The notes under the pieces were generated by a model, which worked only from the letters and a program-made list of their open reading frames with translations, searched no databases and was not told the DNA's origin. Shown in pieces: positions 34,001 to 51,300 of a DNA stretch of 64,000 nucleotides. Position 1 is the stretch's first letter, and each line of letters starts with the position of its first letter. The position numbers and the translations under genes were made by a program. The stretch is from positions 3,214,383-3,278,382 of the forward strand of contig NC_083636.1 in the NCBI RefSeq assembly GCF_963576545.1. The letters are read 5' to 3'. Source of the stretch: Limanda limanda (Eukaryota > Chordata > Actinopteri > Pleuronectiformes > Pleuronectidae).

Positions 34001-37000
34001 TCAGATCCAGATGTAGAAATACAGAAATCGACTTAAAAGCAGGAAAAATACTAAAGGGAGCAAATTGTAATACCGTAAAAAACATGTAAAAAATATATTT
34101 ATACTGTAAATCTTCCTGCAATAGATTTACGAGGCTGAATAACCCAGATGTGCAACAAGGTTGTTGGCTAATCTCTCAAGATTTATTACACAATCTACAC
34201 GTTGGTTTTCCAAACGATAAGAATGAATCTTCATGTCTGATCCTGAACCAGCACAGATCTCAGTGGACATGTGGGAAATGCAAGTTTGAAAGCAAAAGTC
34301 AAATCTTCCCTTTCACACAAACCATAATAAATGATAATAAATCAGTTATTGCAAACTGTTTTCTCGTGTCGCTCTTTCCGAACCGACCTCATGTCCTCAT
34401 TCATCGTGTTGAAATGAGCCTCACAAATGCTTCACATAACTAAGAGTCAAATTGATTTTACCCGTCGTCCTGAGCTCAGCACAGATCTCACTCGGGCTCA
34501 GTGATATGGTAAACAGGTTATTTTTAACCTGTACACGCCGCCCCCCCCCCTTCCCCGAAGCACCCTGAGCCAGAGGTATTCATCCTCCTCTCGGCTTCAG
34601 AGGAGCCGTCGTGTCCCGACACTTCTTGGTACTCAGCCGGCTCGGCCTTGTGTGTTTGTGTAGCTCCTCCTGACGTGTTGATCACAACCTCCCGGAGCTT
34701 ATTGGTTAAAGAGCCAGTTCGTCCACATTTAACTTACATATTTATCTGCGTATTAACCTCGGGGCTGGTGGGAGTGAAGGCTGCAGAGGAGTGGCTCTTC
34801 TGGTTTGGAGAGGAGCCCTGGAGACTGATATTCATACGTGGGACTGAAACAGATCAGATAGCAGCATATATTATAAAATAAATGCATAAATTAAACTTTT
34901 TTGTTATTAAATGTAATTCATCTCCATGCTGTGATCACCACATTGCAAAGATCTCTCTTTTAATCAGAGGCACATCGAAGGAATATTATTTGGAAACAGA
35001 TCGATGAAATGGAGAAAGTTTTCATGTTATTTTGGTTCATTTGAGTGAATCAACCCTTAAAGTTTGTAATCCTGCAGCAGTTAAAACATAAGCATGGAGC
35101 CAATAACTTTATTTATAAATTAGGATATTAAAGAAATGACCTGATGAATAAGACTTTGTTCAGGAACACATGCATCAAAGTGGAGTGCAGCAAGGAAAAG
35201 AAGAACTCTACATTACTTCTGTAACATGGTATGGTACAGATACAATGCAGTGAGTAGATGAGAACTGTATGTGCAGAAGGAAATGACACAGAACACGCCT
35301 CTCTGACAGCTAAAAACAAATTCCTCAGGTCAAATCCCTTTTTTGGTTTCACAGCTTTTTTCTTGATCCGTCTCAACGCTGCATAAATTCTTTGCAACTT
35401 TGTTTTCACTGTACGACTCTCTGCAGCACTCTCATAAAATTAGTAATTTTGAGTTTTGCAACACTCCTCTCTGTCCCTGAAGCTGTGTGAACACATAGTG
35501 CGAGTTCTTGCAGCCAGTAAAACAGGATCCCTGCGGAACACTCTGTGCTCCAGCGTTTCTGCGTATGGGGAAAAGCCAAAAGCAGATTCCACGACAGCCG
35601 AGGCGTCGAACTCTCCAGCAGTTAAATGTCTTCCAGGAAAAAAGGCTGGTTGTTTGCCCTGTGGCTGGAGCTCACCGGGGTTAGGTTACACCGTGTCCCT
35701 GACAGGCCGCGGCGAATCATAGAGAGTGAAACAGATGTTTGTGGAATAAAAAAAAAAAGAATCCGATGTGTAATTATTGTCTCCCTGCAGTCGTCCCCGA
35801 GAGACGCCCCCCCCACTTCACCGGCTGCGTCTCCAGCGACATGGAGACTTTCCGCTGCAGATGGAATGTCGGATCTTTCCAGAACCTCTCGGAGCCGGGA
35901 GCCCTGCGCTTATTCTACATGAACAAAAAGTGAGGCCGGGAAAACTCTGCCAGACATGATGTGGTTTCTCTGTGCTCTCAAAGAAATCAAGCTTCTCAGG
36001 CTTTTTTTAAACAATGTGCACGGAGGAAAAGGATAACTGCAAAACAGAAATCTGATACATAATTCATGGGTGTAAACATGCAATGAAATACATCAAACAA
36101 ATCCTCATCTGATCTATAGTTTTTGTATTTTCTTTGGTTTTAAGGCCTTTTAAGAAGTCTTATTAATGAGTTTACAGCTGTTTTTACACATACGACAAAA
36201 ACAAATACTACTGAGAAAAATGAGATTACAGGTAAAGTTATTATGTTCTTAAATCGAAGTCTATGGTGCAGAGGAAGAATGTTGAGCTCTGGATAAACAC
36301 AGTGCTTGGTTATAGCATTGATTTAAGATTGTACATGTATGTCACCTGCATTTTCAGGCAAGTAATTTAAAGACCAAATATTTGGTCTTTAAATTCTGTC
36401 TATAAAAAGTATATTATAGACATCAGGATTATTTCCTCATAAAATACATTATTCGTTGCATTAACATCATACAGCAGACTATATGTATATAAATACATCG
36501 TTTTATCCTTTAGACAGGTCTATTGAAATCACAAACAAAAATACAGATGTTCTAAAAGCTCCAAAAATCGAGGATGACAAGTAGATCTGTTCTTCTGTTT
36601 TCATTCATATTATACAACCTGTTTTAATCTACAGCTGTATAAATATTCTCTTTTACTCCTCTGAAATATGCACAAGCTGCTTTGTCGAGTCGATTTTCCG
36701 ACTGAGAGAAGTGCTCCTCCTTCCATCTTGTATCCGTCCTCATGTTGTCTTGCCTCCCCCTCGCAGACCCTCCCCGGACTCCCCGAAGGACTGGAGCGAG
36801 TGTCCTCACTACCCCCCCGAGCGGCCCCACGAGTGCTTCTTCAACAAGAACCACACGAGCGTCTGGACCATCTACAACGTCCAGCTCCACTCGGCCGACC
36901 GAGCCGTCCTCTACGACGAGAAGCTGTTCTTCGTGGAAGACATCGGTGGGTTTGCCGCTCGGCTGTCACCATGGAGATGAGAAGAATAATAACAAAAAAA

Positions 37001-39886
37001 CAAGAATAATAGTGTAAAAATTGAAAATTCCTCCAGAATACATACATTTTCACCACTTTTTTGCAAATTTTGGTAAGAATTTTGAGCATGTTAAAGCCCT
37101 AAATTAATTTGCCTGAATAATAATAATAATAATCCTTACAATTTCAATAGGGCCTCACCTGGCAGGTCAGTGCTCGGGTAATAATGGGACACACAGCTGT
37201 CCAATCACCTTTTACCATGTAGTTGTCGATGTAGTTTCCTGAACATGTATTGAAAACTAAGGTGATGTTTAGCTTCTGATGATGAACCTTTTCCTCTCCG
37301 CAGTTCAACCGGATCCGGTGTCGAACCTGAACTGGACGCTGCTCAACGTGAGCTCCACCGGGACGCACTATGACATCATGGTGAGCTGGAAGGCTCCGGA
37401 GTCGGCCGACGTGGAGATGGGATGGATGAGGCTTCAGTACGAGGTCCAGCACTGCAACGTCAACTCCGACCGGTGGGAGACGGTGAGCTTCTTCTCCGTT
37501 TGATTTCCCGCTGTGTTAAATTTCAAGCTCCTGGTGGAGTTGAGTTTTAAAAAACCGTGCTGATGTGTTGATTCCTGTTTTCCTCCCGGCAGTCGGAGCT
37601 CGTGAGGAGCACGCACCGCTCGCTGTACGGACTCAAGACCAACGTCAACCACACGGTTCGAGTCCGGTGCAAGATGCTCGGAGGGAAAGACTTCGGAGAA
37701 TTCAGCGACTCTGTATTTGTCCATATCCCATCCAGAGGTAAACATTCATTACTACGTTTACACACTGGCTGGTGCTGTGTGTGTGTCGCATTTTGATCGC
37801 CCCCTGGTGGCTGGCTGCAGTATAGGTCATGAATTAGGAACCTGGGGCCTCATTTATAACCGTTGCGTACGCACAAAACGGGCCTGAAACGTGCGTACGC
37901 CACTTCTCACGCCAACGTTGGGATTTATAAAAAAAAACTTGACGGTAAAATGTGCGTATTTCTACGCAAACTTAGACCCTCCCTTACGACCGTTTTGGGG
38001 AGACGGGAAAACGGCGACACAGACGTGAGGTGGTGACTCCGTCAGGACTCACGGTGGAAACCCATTGGTCAGCAGCATCATTTAATATTCACGCCGTGCT
38101 TTGCGTTGACCATTTATGGTGGAAAGTGGGCGTGTGGAGGGCGGATCTGGAGGCAGATCCACGTACGAACGTTTCCAAGTGGACTGTGATTTTTAAAGCG
38201 AACATTGCGTTCAGGTGTACGTGCGCACGGTTTTATAAATCGGAATTATCTTTTGCGTACGCCATTTCCGGATTTCGTACGTACGTACACTTTTAGTATG
38301 AATCCTACGCACTCTTTTATAAATGAGGCCCCTGGGCTGTAATAGCACAACGGCCTAAAGTCGCCAATCAGGCTTCGACTCTCACTGCAAAGTCTTCATG
38401 TTATGATAAATGAAAGTGTCACTGTTTCATCTTTTCCTTTATGAGTCACACACTCATTGAATAAAAACCATTCCATTATCTTTCTATGTTATTATATTGA
38501 ATATGAGTGAATTTGTGTGTTTCTTATCTTTCTCAGTGTCCAGATTCCCAGTCGTGGCTTTGCTCATCTTTGGCGCCTTGTGTTTACTGGCCATCCTGAT
38601 GATAGTTGTCATATCACAGCAGGAGAAGTAAGTAAAGTATCAACCAGCAAGGTTTTTTATGCTTTGAAAAGGCTCAGAGAAAAGAGTGCGTTCAGTTGGT
38701 GTCTGTGTGGGCGGTGACCTTGAAAATCTGTCTCAGTGTCTGTATCATTCAAAAGCGTGAAATAGTCTGAATGTTCTTTATTCGTGTTTTTTTCTTTTTG
38801 CTCTCCTAAGGTTGATATTTATTCTTCTGCCTCCTGTCCCTGGACCGAAAATCCGAGGAATTGATCCTGAGCTCCTGAAGGTATTCACCCGCAAATAATG
38901 ATGTTTGAGTGTCACAAGGCTCTATTCTCCAAATCTGTATCTGGCGTCTCTGTAGCAGAGTCGATGCATTTTCAGACAAAACCGTAAAACTGTGGCTGTA
39001 GCCTGAATGTAGAAAGAGAAGCTTCTGACCCGACTCATCAGCTGATTTTTGATTAATCTCACAGAAAGGAAAGATGAGAGAGCTGGCGTCCATCCTGGGC
39101 GGCCCCCCCCATCTGCGGCCGGAGCTGTACAACAGCGACCCCTGGGTGGAGTTCATCGACCTGGACATGGAGGAGCAGACCGACAGACTCACGGAGCTGG
39201 ACACGGACTTCCTGGTGGAGCGCTCGCTGTTCTCCAGCTGCTCGCCGCTCTCCATCGGCTTCAGGGACGACGACTCGGGCCGCGCCAGCTGCTGCGACCC
39301 GGATCTCCCCATCGACTCGGACGTGTCGCCGTTCAATCCTCTCGTCCCGAGCCAGACCCTCGGGAAGGAAGACGCCCCCGAGCCAAGCAGCCCGACTGCC
39401 GCCGAGCCGCCGATGGCAGCTCCCGGTCTGTACACGCAGGTGACCGAGGTGAGGTCGTCCGGCAAAGTGCTGCTGGCGCCCGAGGAGCCGACGGACCTGG
39501 AGACGACCACCAGCAAAGACCCAGAGAAAGACTTTGTGGTGAAGAAGGAGAAGGAGAGGAACGACTTCCGGCTGCTGCTGGTGGACGCGGATAACGGCGG
39601 CTACACCTCCGAGCTGAAAGCCGGGAAAATGAGCCCCGGTCTGTCCGATGTGGATCCGAGCGAGCGACGCCACCCGGTGCCGTCGCCGTACTACGAAACA
39701 AACGCCACCGCCACGTCACCGCTGCCCGCCGCTCCCGTCTACACCGTGGTCGAGGGCGTGGACGGACAGAACAGCCTTCTACTGACGTCCAACTCCACGC
39801 CTCTCCCACAGATTATCATCCCGAAGCCCATGCCCACCCCGGACGGCTACCTGACCCCTGACCTTTTGGGAAGCGTCACGCCGTAG
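31083..39886 (+). CDS. ghrb: Growth hormone receptor, type II
   Basis: Eight coding exons: 31083-31149, 35791-35929, 36767-36945, 37304-37482, 37593-37737, 38537-38627, 38811-38880 and 39065-39886. They total 1692 nt, 563 aa, with closing phases. A signal peptide (MAPAARLSVLVLCLHFF) leads to two fibronectin-like cytokine receptor domains. Visible landmarks: ETFRCRW, VQPDPVSNLNWTLLNVS, FGEFS (the YGEFS motif), a transmembrane segment VVALLIFGALCLLAILMIVV, Box 1 LPPVPGPKIRGI, and Box 2 around WVEFIDLD. The receptor binds growth hormone and signals through JAK2 and STAT5. Candidate phosphotyrosines lie in GLYTQV, SPYYET, PVYTVV and DGYLTP. Where type I receptors have the third disulfide pair of domain 1, this one has IYNVQ and DEKLFF without cysteines, which fits teleost type II. 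The order ghr-ccdc152-nim1k matches other vertebrates. Confidence 0.95.
31150..35790 (+). other. Large first coding intron of ghrb
   Basis: 4.6 kb without recognisable coding sequence. It holds short poly-G and poly-C runs (32247-32258, 34538-34548), (TA)n at 32571-32582, and a hairpin at about 32799-32855 with a 15-bp stem (ctttactggtgttgc and its complement). No transposon ends were identified. Confidence 0.6.
37018..37185. repeat. Short interspersed repeat in a ghrb intron
   Basis: Matches 6690-6815 in mini-C7 over most of its length (gaaaattcctccagaata through caatagggcctcacctg), with an (AAT)n stretch inside. The family is not recognised. Confidence 0.55.
37844..38332. mobile_element. 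489-bp MITE in a ghrb intron
   Basis: Inverted ends GGGGCCTCATTTATAA and TTATAAATGAGGCCCC. The interior is rich in tacgcac and gtacgtac. A CTG on each side may be a 3-bp target duplication if the outer G is flank. There is no coding capacity. Confidence 0.75.
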
Positions 39887-41450
39887 GTCAGCGGCGGCGG
39901 CGGGGGCGGCGGCCTGTGCAAAGTAAAGACTCGTCAATCAAAGGCAGAAACGCTTCGGAACAGTCTTGGAGATTGATTTTCCCGAGGCTGTGTTTTGAAT
40001 GTCAGCTCTCCTAAAATAGTAGGGGGGGGGGGGGCATATGAGGCTGTCCTCCCCCGACCTCCCCACTGCACCCCCGACAGGGCCGGGAAGTCCACAGGTT
40101 TGCTATAAGCGACGAATAGAACACAAGAATGTGTTTAGCTGCGGTTGTGGAAAAGGAAATAACACAAGCTGCCCAATAATTCAACAATCGGACTCCTCAG
40201 ATCAGGACCTCAACTCTACTACTTTAGAACCTGGGTTCGTGGAAGCTGCAAAAAATGATCAATGATCAATCCTGGCCACGAGAGAACTGAACGATCCCCA
40301 AGGACCCGACACGTTCATGTTCTTTTGGCTACAACCAGATCGGGCTGCAATTCAAAGTCCAGCAGACAAAACCTGCAATTCAGTTGTTTAGAGTTGTGTT
40401 TCTGCCCAAATGCTGAATGTAAATCCAATCTTCACTTTTCTTTTAGCTCAGGTTTGGGCTCCACCAACTCCTGAGAAAGATATCTGGCTGTTTAAGGTGC
40501 GTTTCCCCAGGAGCTGGGAACTTTTCTAGCCTTTCCATCACGGGGACCAGGGTCTAAGGGAATTATTTAACTCCCCCAAAAAGTCCTTGCTGGTGGGGGT
40601 GCAGGCTACTTTGCTAATTTGCCTATTTACCCACTGGTTTTTATGTTACGGTGAAAGTTCCAGATACTTTTGGTGGAAATTGACCCTCGGCTGCTAAACG
40701 TTCCTCTTCCTTCACCAACTTCTCTAAATTTCCATCTGCCGTTTGCTCCTGTGAACTTAAAAACACAAAAAAATGATATGATGATAATTCCCCGTTGACA
40801 CCTTCCTCATTTCATTACATTTTATAATATATAATGTTGACTAGTAGAGCACTAAATGTTTTATTCTCAAAACTTTGTACATATCAATAACTTTCTGCAT
40901 GATAAAATCCGGTTCTGTGTATAAACACACTCTGGGAGAAAATGTCTGGAAACAATGAATCATCTCATCTGAATCAAACTGAATTTATGGTTTTACTAAT
41001 GTTTTCATAGCTTCTCCGGCTTTAACAACAATGTCACTAAACTAATGAGTCAGCCATTGCTTGTTTAATACTCGTTCTTATCTTGTTGTTGGAGACAGGG
41101 GAAGTAGGACAGAGCATAAATGATCAACTGGAGCATGACGTATTAAAATACTTGTAGTATTTTATTGCTGTTACATATTCATTTCTTCATAGACTGAAAC
41201 GTGTCCCGAGCTGACAGTGAAAGGTATTTGATCTTTCGTCTTCTGGGGAAGTAACAGTACGTAGTAGGAGTACTTCAGACAGTATATTTTTCTAATGCAT
41301 GGACTATTTTTTTGTGTTTGTTTCTAGCTAAATGTGAATCTTCATGTACATTAAATTCTTTGGGTACATTATCGTCAGTATTGAATTTGACAGTTTTTAC
41401 ATTTTAGCTGTTTAAAAAGTGTCAAATAAAGAACTTTCATACTTTTGCTC
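39887..41450 (+). other. ghrb 3' UTR with candidate poly(A) signal
   Basis: Begins with a GGCGGCGGCGGGGGCGGCGG run and a poly-G tract at 40022-40033. AATAAA at about 41425-41430 followed by a T-rich stretch is a plausible poly(A) site, giving a 3' UTR near 1.5 kb. No other coding sequence is convincing. Confidence 0.5.
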
Positions 41451-41907
41451 TTGTGTCGTGTCGTTAATCTCAGATAGTTTCATGTCTCCACTTACTTTAA
41501 ATATTTAATAATAACAATTATTATTTTGGATTAGATTTTACTTTGGCCTACTACTTTAATAACAATGTAATATATTATAATATAATATATATAATCATAT
41601 TTTTCAACATAACTACTATTAAATGTTCAGTTTAATTATTTGGTGAAACATAACTATCATCTATTGAGGCTGCATAATAAACTGGCACTGAAGAGTAAAT
41701 ATAATATTTCATTTTAAATCTTTATTATAATAGTTTTTCTGAGCGTTGCTGTGAACGAGCTCCTGCAGCTAAATGTCAGCTAACATTAGCCTCGTCCATT
41801 AGTCAGTTAGCAGTTAGCATCCACAGAGGAATCTCACGTATCTTTATTGAAAGTCGAGTGTTCATCACTGTTTTCTTCAGTAAGTTGCTCTTTGTTGGAC
41901 AAACACC

Positions 41908-46112
<4,205 letters not shown>

Positions 46113-48656
46113 ATTGTGTCAAGGCCAGCGACGTTAACAAGCTCCAGACTCACTGGAGACACAAGTAACTCAACCAGTTCAGACTTTATGGTTCATTAGT
46201 TTCATTTTGAAAGCACAAAGTGTAGAGGTCCCACTGCTTCTGATGCACAGTCATCCCTCACTAGAGCTGCAGTTTCACAGGTGAGCCGTGTGCAGAGAAC
46301 ACTTTCAAACAGTTTAAAGCTTTAATCCAATAGGACGGCAGCAGGGAGGCGACGCAGAGGAAGCAATCAGAGAGTAGTTAGAAGTCCAGGATCGTTCTAG
46401 GAAATAAACCTATTTGTCTTCTTTCAATTAAAGGAAAACAAATCATTTAACGCTGACTCAGGTTCCTCAAAGTCATAGTCTTCTGTCACTGATGTGGACA
46501 ATCTATACAATGATCAGAGTATGTATTGTATTGTATTAGTTATTTACATACATATATTTATTATTTAAGAACATGCATGGTGTTGTTGTCATTCTGAACA
46601 GTGATACTCCAACTTTATTGTTTTGAGCTGAACTCTAAAAGCCTGTGTTGATATTTGATAGTTTATTAAACTGGAGCAATGTGAAGTTGATATTGAGGCT
46701 TTTTTCACATTCATTTATAAAGATAAATCTTCATTTTAAGATTTACTGGCTTTGTTTTCAGAGTTAGATGATATGTTTAATATCACTGTCATGTTCATAT
46801 GCTCATAATGAAGCTATGCAAGCAGTTGGTTAGCTTAGCTTAGCTGAGCATGAAATAAAATGTACTCTACCTGCACCTCTTCAGGAGAAATTGAACTAAT
46901 GCATAAAAACAAGACGTATGTTTTTGTTATGGTGCTGTACTATATTTACTGCAGTCGCTTCCTGTACGGTGTTAAAATGATATTATTTAAACTTGTTTGT
47001 TTGAGAAGCAGAAACAAGTGGTTGATAAGTCAGAAAGTCTGAGTGACATTTATAGAAATATAGATCTGGATGTGAAAAGCTTAAGTATCAGTCGTGCTTA
47101 TTGGATGAAAGTATGGGGAAATGGACATTTTTATTTAACTGAATTCAATATAAAAGCAGGGATGCACATGTATAAGAGGAGATATTAAACTAGTGGTTTC
47201 AAGGACGAGTGTTTAGTTGTTCTCTGGGGTTTAAAACTCGTTTTGACGTCTAGATTGACTGATTTATATGATGACACGAAAGAAAAGTTGTGCTCTTATT
47301 CACATCTTGATGTCTTCTCGATGGTCCCTCCCGTCCACTGTGGCTCACAGGGACAAACACACCTGAAGGAAGACGCTCCACCTGCTGAAGTGTTGACCTC
47401 CTGCTTGTAATCTCTTGATCTGCTGTGCTCAGCTAATCTCGATGGGAACATTGCCCTAATGCTGTTGCATAAGATTTCATCTTCAAGAAAGCCAGGAGAT
47501 CAAGCGTAGCTGCACAACAGAGACATGTCTCTCACACGGGTTTGTTCTCCTGCTCCTGCGATCCAATGCATACTGTCATATGTACAGTAGATACTAATAC
47601 GTGCACACATTCGTCTTCTGCTGAGTGTTTCCAGCCTTGTTTCGACCTCCCTGGCCTGATGTTAAGTGTTTGAAGGGATTGGGACGGTCTTACATTACAA
47701 CAGGATTAGAGTTCATGACACCATCTTAATCCCTGGTTCCTCAGTGAGGAGGAGAGGGTGAAAGACAGAGAGAGGTGAGCGGCTGAGAGTGACGCCAGGG
47801 AAGCTCGTCCAGGCTGTTCACTCGACTGTTAGCGTGCCCCCTCCACTCCGCTGTTCCCACCGGTGCACCGAGGAGGAACAGCAGCGATGGCAGCCGTCGG
47901 CTCAGTGGGATGAGATCGAGTCAGACCTCAGCATGGGTGAAGAAGAGTAACTGTTGAGGCTCCTGTTGGGCCCAAAGAAGCATGTTTCCTCCTCAGCTCG
48001 GCTGCTTGTGATGGACGCCATGGACTTGTTTTGATGCAGAGCAACAACTTGGGAACTTGGTAAGAAGATGAGCACCTTGTCTTTTACATTAGGTTTATAT
48101 TATGTCCAATTTCTTTGGTCTTATTGCAGCAATTTCCACTTGCAGGTCTGCAGGGAACACCAGGTATTAACATGTGGGTTCTGTGATCTGATCTGGGTTT
48201 CATGTGTCAGAATCAGAATCAGAAGGTATTTATTGCCAAGTAGGTTTACACCTACCTGGAATTTGCTCTGGTTATTGGTGCATACAATGAACATAGAAAC
48301 ATAAAAACACAATAAATACACCACACATAATAAAAACAATAATAATAAATAAAAAAACAATATATATTTACTCACTATTTACTTCTTATTTACTCACTTT
48401 TTCTAATATTTATACAAGGCAGCATTTATTTAGACATAAACATATCTATATAAAAATATATAAAAGACAAAAGATATAAAAAGTAAAGTAAAAAGTGAAA
48501 TTCAAAATGCAAAAAGCAAAACAGTGAACAGTGTCAAATTGCAATATGCGATGTAATACAGTATAATATATAATAAAATATAATATATGTGTTAATGTCC
48601 ACATTCTTAAAGCCGGGTGAACGAAATTTCTGAAAAATGTCTGAATCCTGCAGCTC

Positions 48657-48735
<79 letters not shown>

Positions 48736-48920
48736 GGGCCGTTCATTTGTAATCGGATCACAAAAACCACATGTTGATGCCAGGTGTGTAAGGGGCCGAT
48801 TATTTATTTAATTTGTCGACCTTGAGGGATGAGACATAGAAAAAGTCGTATTTAGAGCTCGTTCATGTGTCTGTTAGTATTGTTTATGTTTTGAGACATG
48901 TATCCTGTCTGTGAATCTCC
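46113..48920 (+). other. ccdc152-nim1k intergenic DNA
   Basis: Contains a LINE-type tail in reverse (agaatcagaatcagaaggta, ttgccaagtaggtt) at 48207-48260, followed by AT-rich simple sequence to 48600, and a (GA)n run at 48659-48730. Noncoding 5' exons of nim1k may lie here: the first coding exon has an acceptor (gtgaatctccag) at about 48921. No selenoprotein P gene is recognised, although it neighbours CCDC152 in mammals. Confidence 0.5.
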
Positions 48921-48934
48921 AGCCTGCTACAGAG

Positions 48935-51300
48935 ATGCATGGAGGCCAGTACCAGGTGGCGAGCCCCAAGTTCCACCACTGCCAGTACAGCCTGACAGAC
49001 AGCTCCTTCGCAGAGTCCGAGGATGAGGAGGCCGAGACCCCCCCGCCACGCACCCCCCTGCAGAAGCTCACCACGGACATGTGCAAGGACAAGAAGACCA
49101 TCAAGGAGCTGACCATAGGCCGCAGGGTGGGCTTCTACAAGGTCCGGGGGGAGATCGGGTGCGGGACCTTCTCCAGGGTCAAGATGGCGTTCCACGCTCT
49201 GGCTAAAGGTAAAACAACGATCCACCTGTTCATCACACCTGTAGGAGTCACATGACTTTAGCCTGTGATCCTTTCCTTCTGCAACCACATGGTAATAAGA
49301 CCTCCTTGTCCTCATCTTCATCTCGTAGACAAAGTGGCCCTGAAGGTCCTGGATAAGACGCGTCTGGACGCTCAGGCCCAGCGGCTGCTCTCCAAGGAGA
49401 TCAGCAGCATGGAGTTCCTGCAGCACCCCAACGTGGTGCGTCTGTACGAGGTGGTGGAGACGCCCAGCCGCCTGTACCTGGTGCTGGAGTACGCAGGAGG
49501 AGGAGACCTCCACAACAAGATCTGCAACGAGGGGAAATGTATCGACAACACCAGCAAGATCATCTTCGCCCAGATCCTCTCTGCCATCAAATACATGGTT
49601 AGCAGTTCTGACTAGGGTTGCAAAATTCCGGGAATATTCAAAGTTGGAAACTTTCCATGGGAATTAACGGGAATTAACGGGAATATACGGGAATATACGG
49701 GAATTAATGGGAATAAACTGGAAATGTTGTGTGTAATTTATACTAACTGTATTTACCTTGTCATATACAGACATAAATATAAACATTTTGTTTTGTCATA
49801 GGCTGATTTGAGCCCTGAGGAAACTTTGGGCACTTGACTATATGCTTCTGCATCGTTGTGGCATTCTTAACAAAGGTCTTTGCACAGTATTTGCAAATGT
49901 ACACAGCCTTTCCTTCTACATTGGATGAGGTGAAATGTCTCCACACATGAGAGAGTGCACGTGGCATTGTTCTGTAGAATAAGATGAGAAAAAAGTTTGT
50001 AAAAAAACGCTAATGCAATGCCAGAGATATAAATAGTTAGCCAAACAATTGGAATCGTCTGTAAACATGTTTTACAATTGATGGATAAATGAATGGAAAT
50101 AGGCTAGATGAACAGATGAACAATCCTCAATCAGCATGCTCATATATTTTCCCCAGTAATATCATGGAAACTTACCTGACTAGTCCTGCACACTACAGCA
50201 GGCCTCAGTAGCCCTGCTGTAGAGTGAAGCATGCTGGGAGTTATCTGTGCATGTGATGGAAGAATGCACAGTGGAGGGTTGAAACTCAACGTGCAGAGTT
50301 TTGAATGATGTTTTTATTGCTCAGCGTTTAATTTGCGTGTTTTGTTTTTTTTTTCAAAATTCCCGAGCTTAACTTCCCGGAAAGTTTCCGTATAGTTTCC
50401 GGAAATTTACCGGAGAGTTTCCGCCCCTTTGCAACACTAGTTCTGACAAACCAAATCCAAACAAAGCTCACAGATCATCTACGGTCTCAGATCTGTTCAA
50501 TACTAAGACATACTAAATCCTGTGTTTTCTCTCTGCAGCACGACATCAACATCATCCACCGAGACCTGAAGGCCGAGAACGTTCTGTTCACCACCAGCAG
50601 CTGCGTGAAGGTGGCCGACTTCGGGTTCAGCACGCGGGTTTCAAACCGCTCCGACGCCCTGGACACCTTCTGTGGCTCGCCGCCCTACGCTGCCCCGGAG
50701 CTCTTCAAGGACGAGTCCTACCTGGGCCCTCCGGTGGACGTGTGGGCCATGGGGGTCCTGCTGTTCTTCATGGTGACCGGCACCATGCCGTTCCGCGCCG
50801 AAACCATGGGCAAGCTGCGGCGCTGCATCATCGCCGGGGCCTTCACCCTCCCGCCCTGGGTGGCCGGGCCCTGCCAGAAGCTCATCAAGGGCATCCTGAA
50901 GCGAGCCCCTGAAGACCGCTACGCCGTGGACCAGATGCTGGGCTGTGATTGGCTGCTGCCCGTGGAGTTCCCCTGGTCGCTGGTGCGCCAGGAGCCGGTG
51001 AGTTCCCTGCAGAGCTTTCTGGGCTCGGAGTACGGCGACCTGGAGGAGGAGGCGGAGGAGGAGATCAGGAGCTCGCTGGAGGAGCTCGGCTTCACCTCCG
51101 TGCATCCGAGGAGCTGTCGGCCCACGGACAGCCGCAGCCCAGTCACCGGGGTTTACCGGATCCTGCTGCACCGAGCACAGAAGCGCCGGGGCTGCGACTG
51201 CCCCCCCGTGGTGCGAGGCATGGTGAGGGACCCGAAGAGGGAGGGGCTGGGGGCCTACAGGAGCCTCAGACACACCTCCAAGCTCTGCGTGCTGTCATAG
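48935..51300 (+). CDS. nim1k: Serine/threonine kinase NIM1 (AMPK-related)
   Basis: Three coding exons: 48935-49208, 49329-49597 and 50539-51300, giving 1305 nt and 434 aa, near the human 436. An N-terminal acidic tail precedes LTTDMCKDKKTIKELTIGRR. The kinase domain follows: glycine loop GEIGCGTFSRV, ATP lysine in VALKVLDK, catalytic HRDLKAEN, DFGFS, activation loop LDTFCGSPPYAAPELF, and VDVWAMGVLLFFMVTGTMPF. The threonine before FCGSPP is the site LKB1 phosphorylates in AMPK-related kinases. The C-terminus (SPVTGVYRILLHRAQ to RHTSKLCVL) matches NIM1 rather than other family members. The start was chosen at the first ATG after the acceptor, two codons before GGQYQV. The second intron holds a hAT insertion 15 bp from the donor. 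AATAAA at 51608-51613 is the probable poly(A) signal. Confidence 0.95.
49613..50439 (-). mobile_element. hAT transposon remnant with BED finger in a nim1k intron
   Basis: Ends TAGGGTTGCAAA and TTTGCAACACTA, flanked by a perfect 8-bp duplication GTTCTGAC at 49605-49612 and 50440-50447. An ORF on - (49967-49761) encodes a BED-type finger: ALSHVWRHF, CKYCAKTF, MQKHIVKCPKF. The left end has short repeats of gggaattaacgggaatat. The catalytic region is missing. Confidence 0.9.

Noticed and set aside
39059..39809. Long minus-strand and alternative-frame ORFs over the ghrb last exon
   Set aside because: They are GC-rich shadows of the intracellular domain frame, which has clear receptor motifs.
50641..51273. 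Minus-strand ORF of 210 codons across nim1k exon 3
   Set aside because: Shadow frame of the kinase exon; no homology or splice context.
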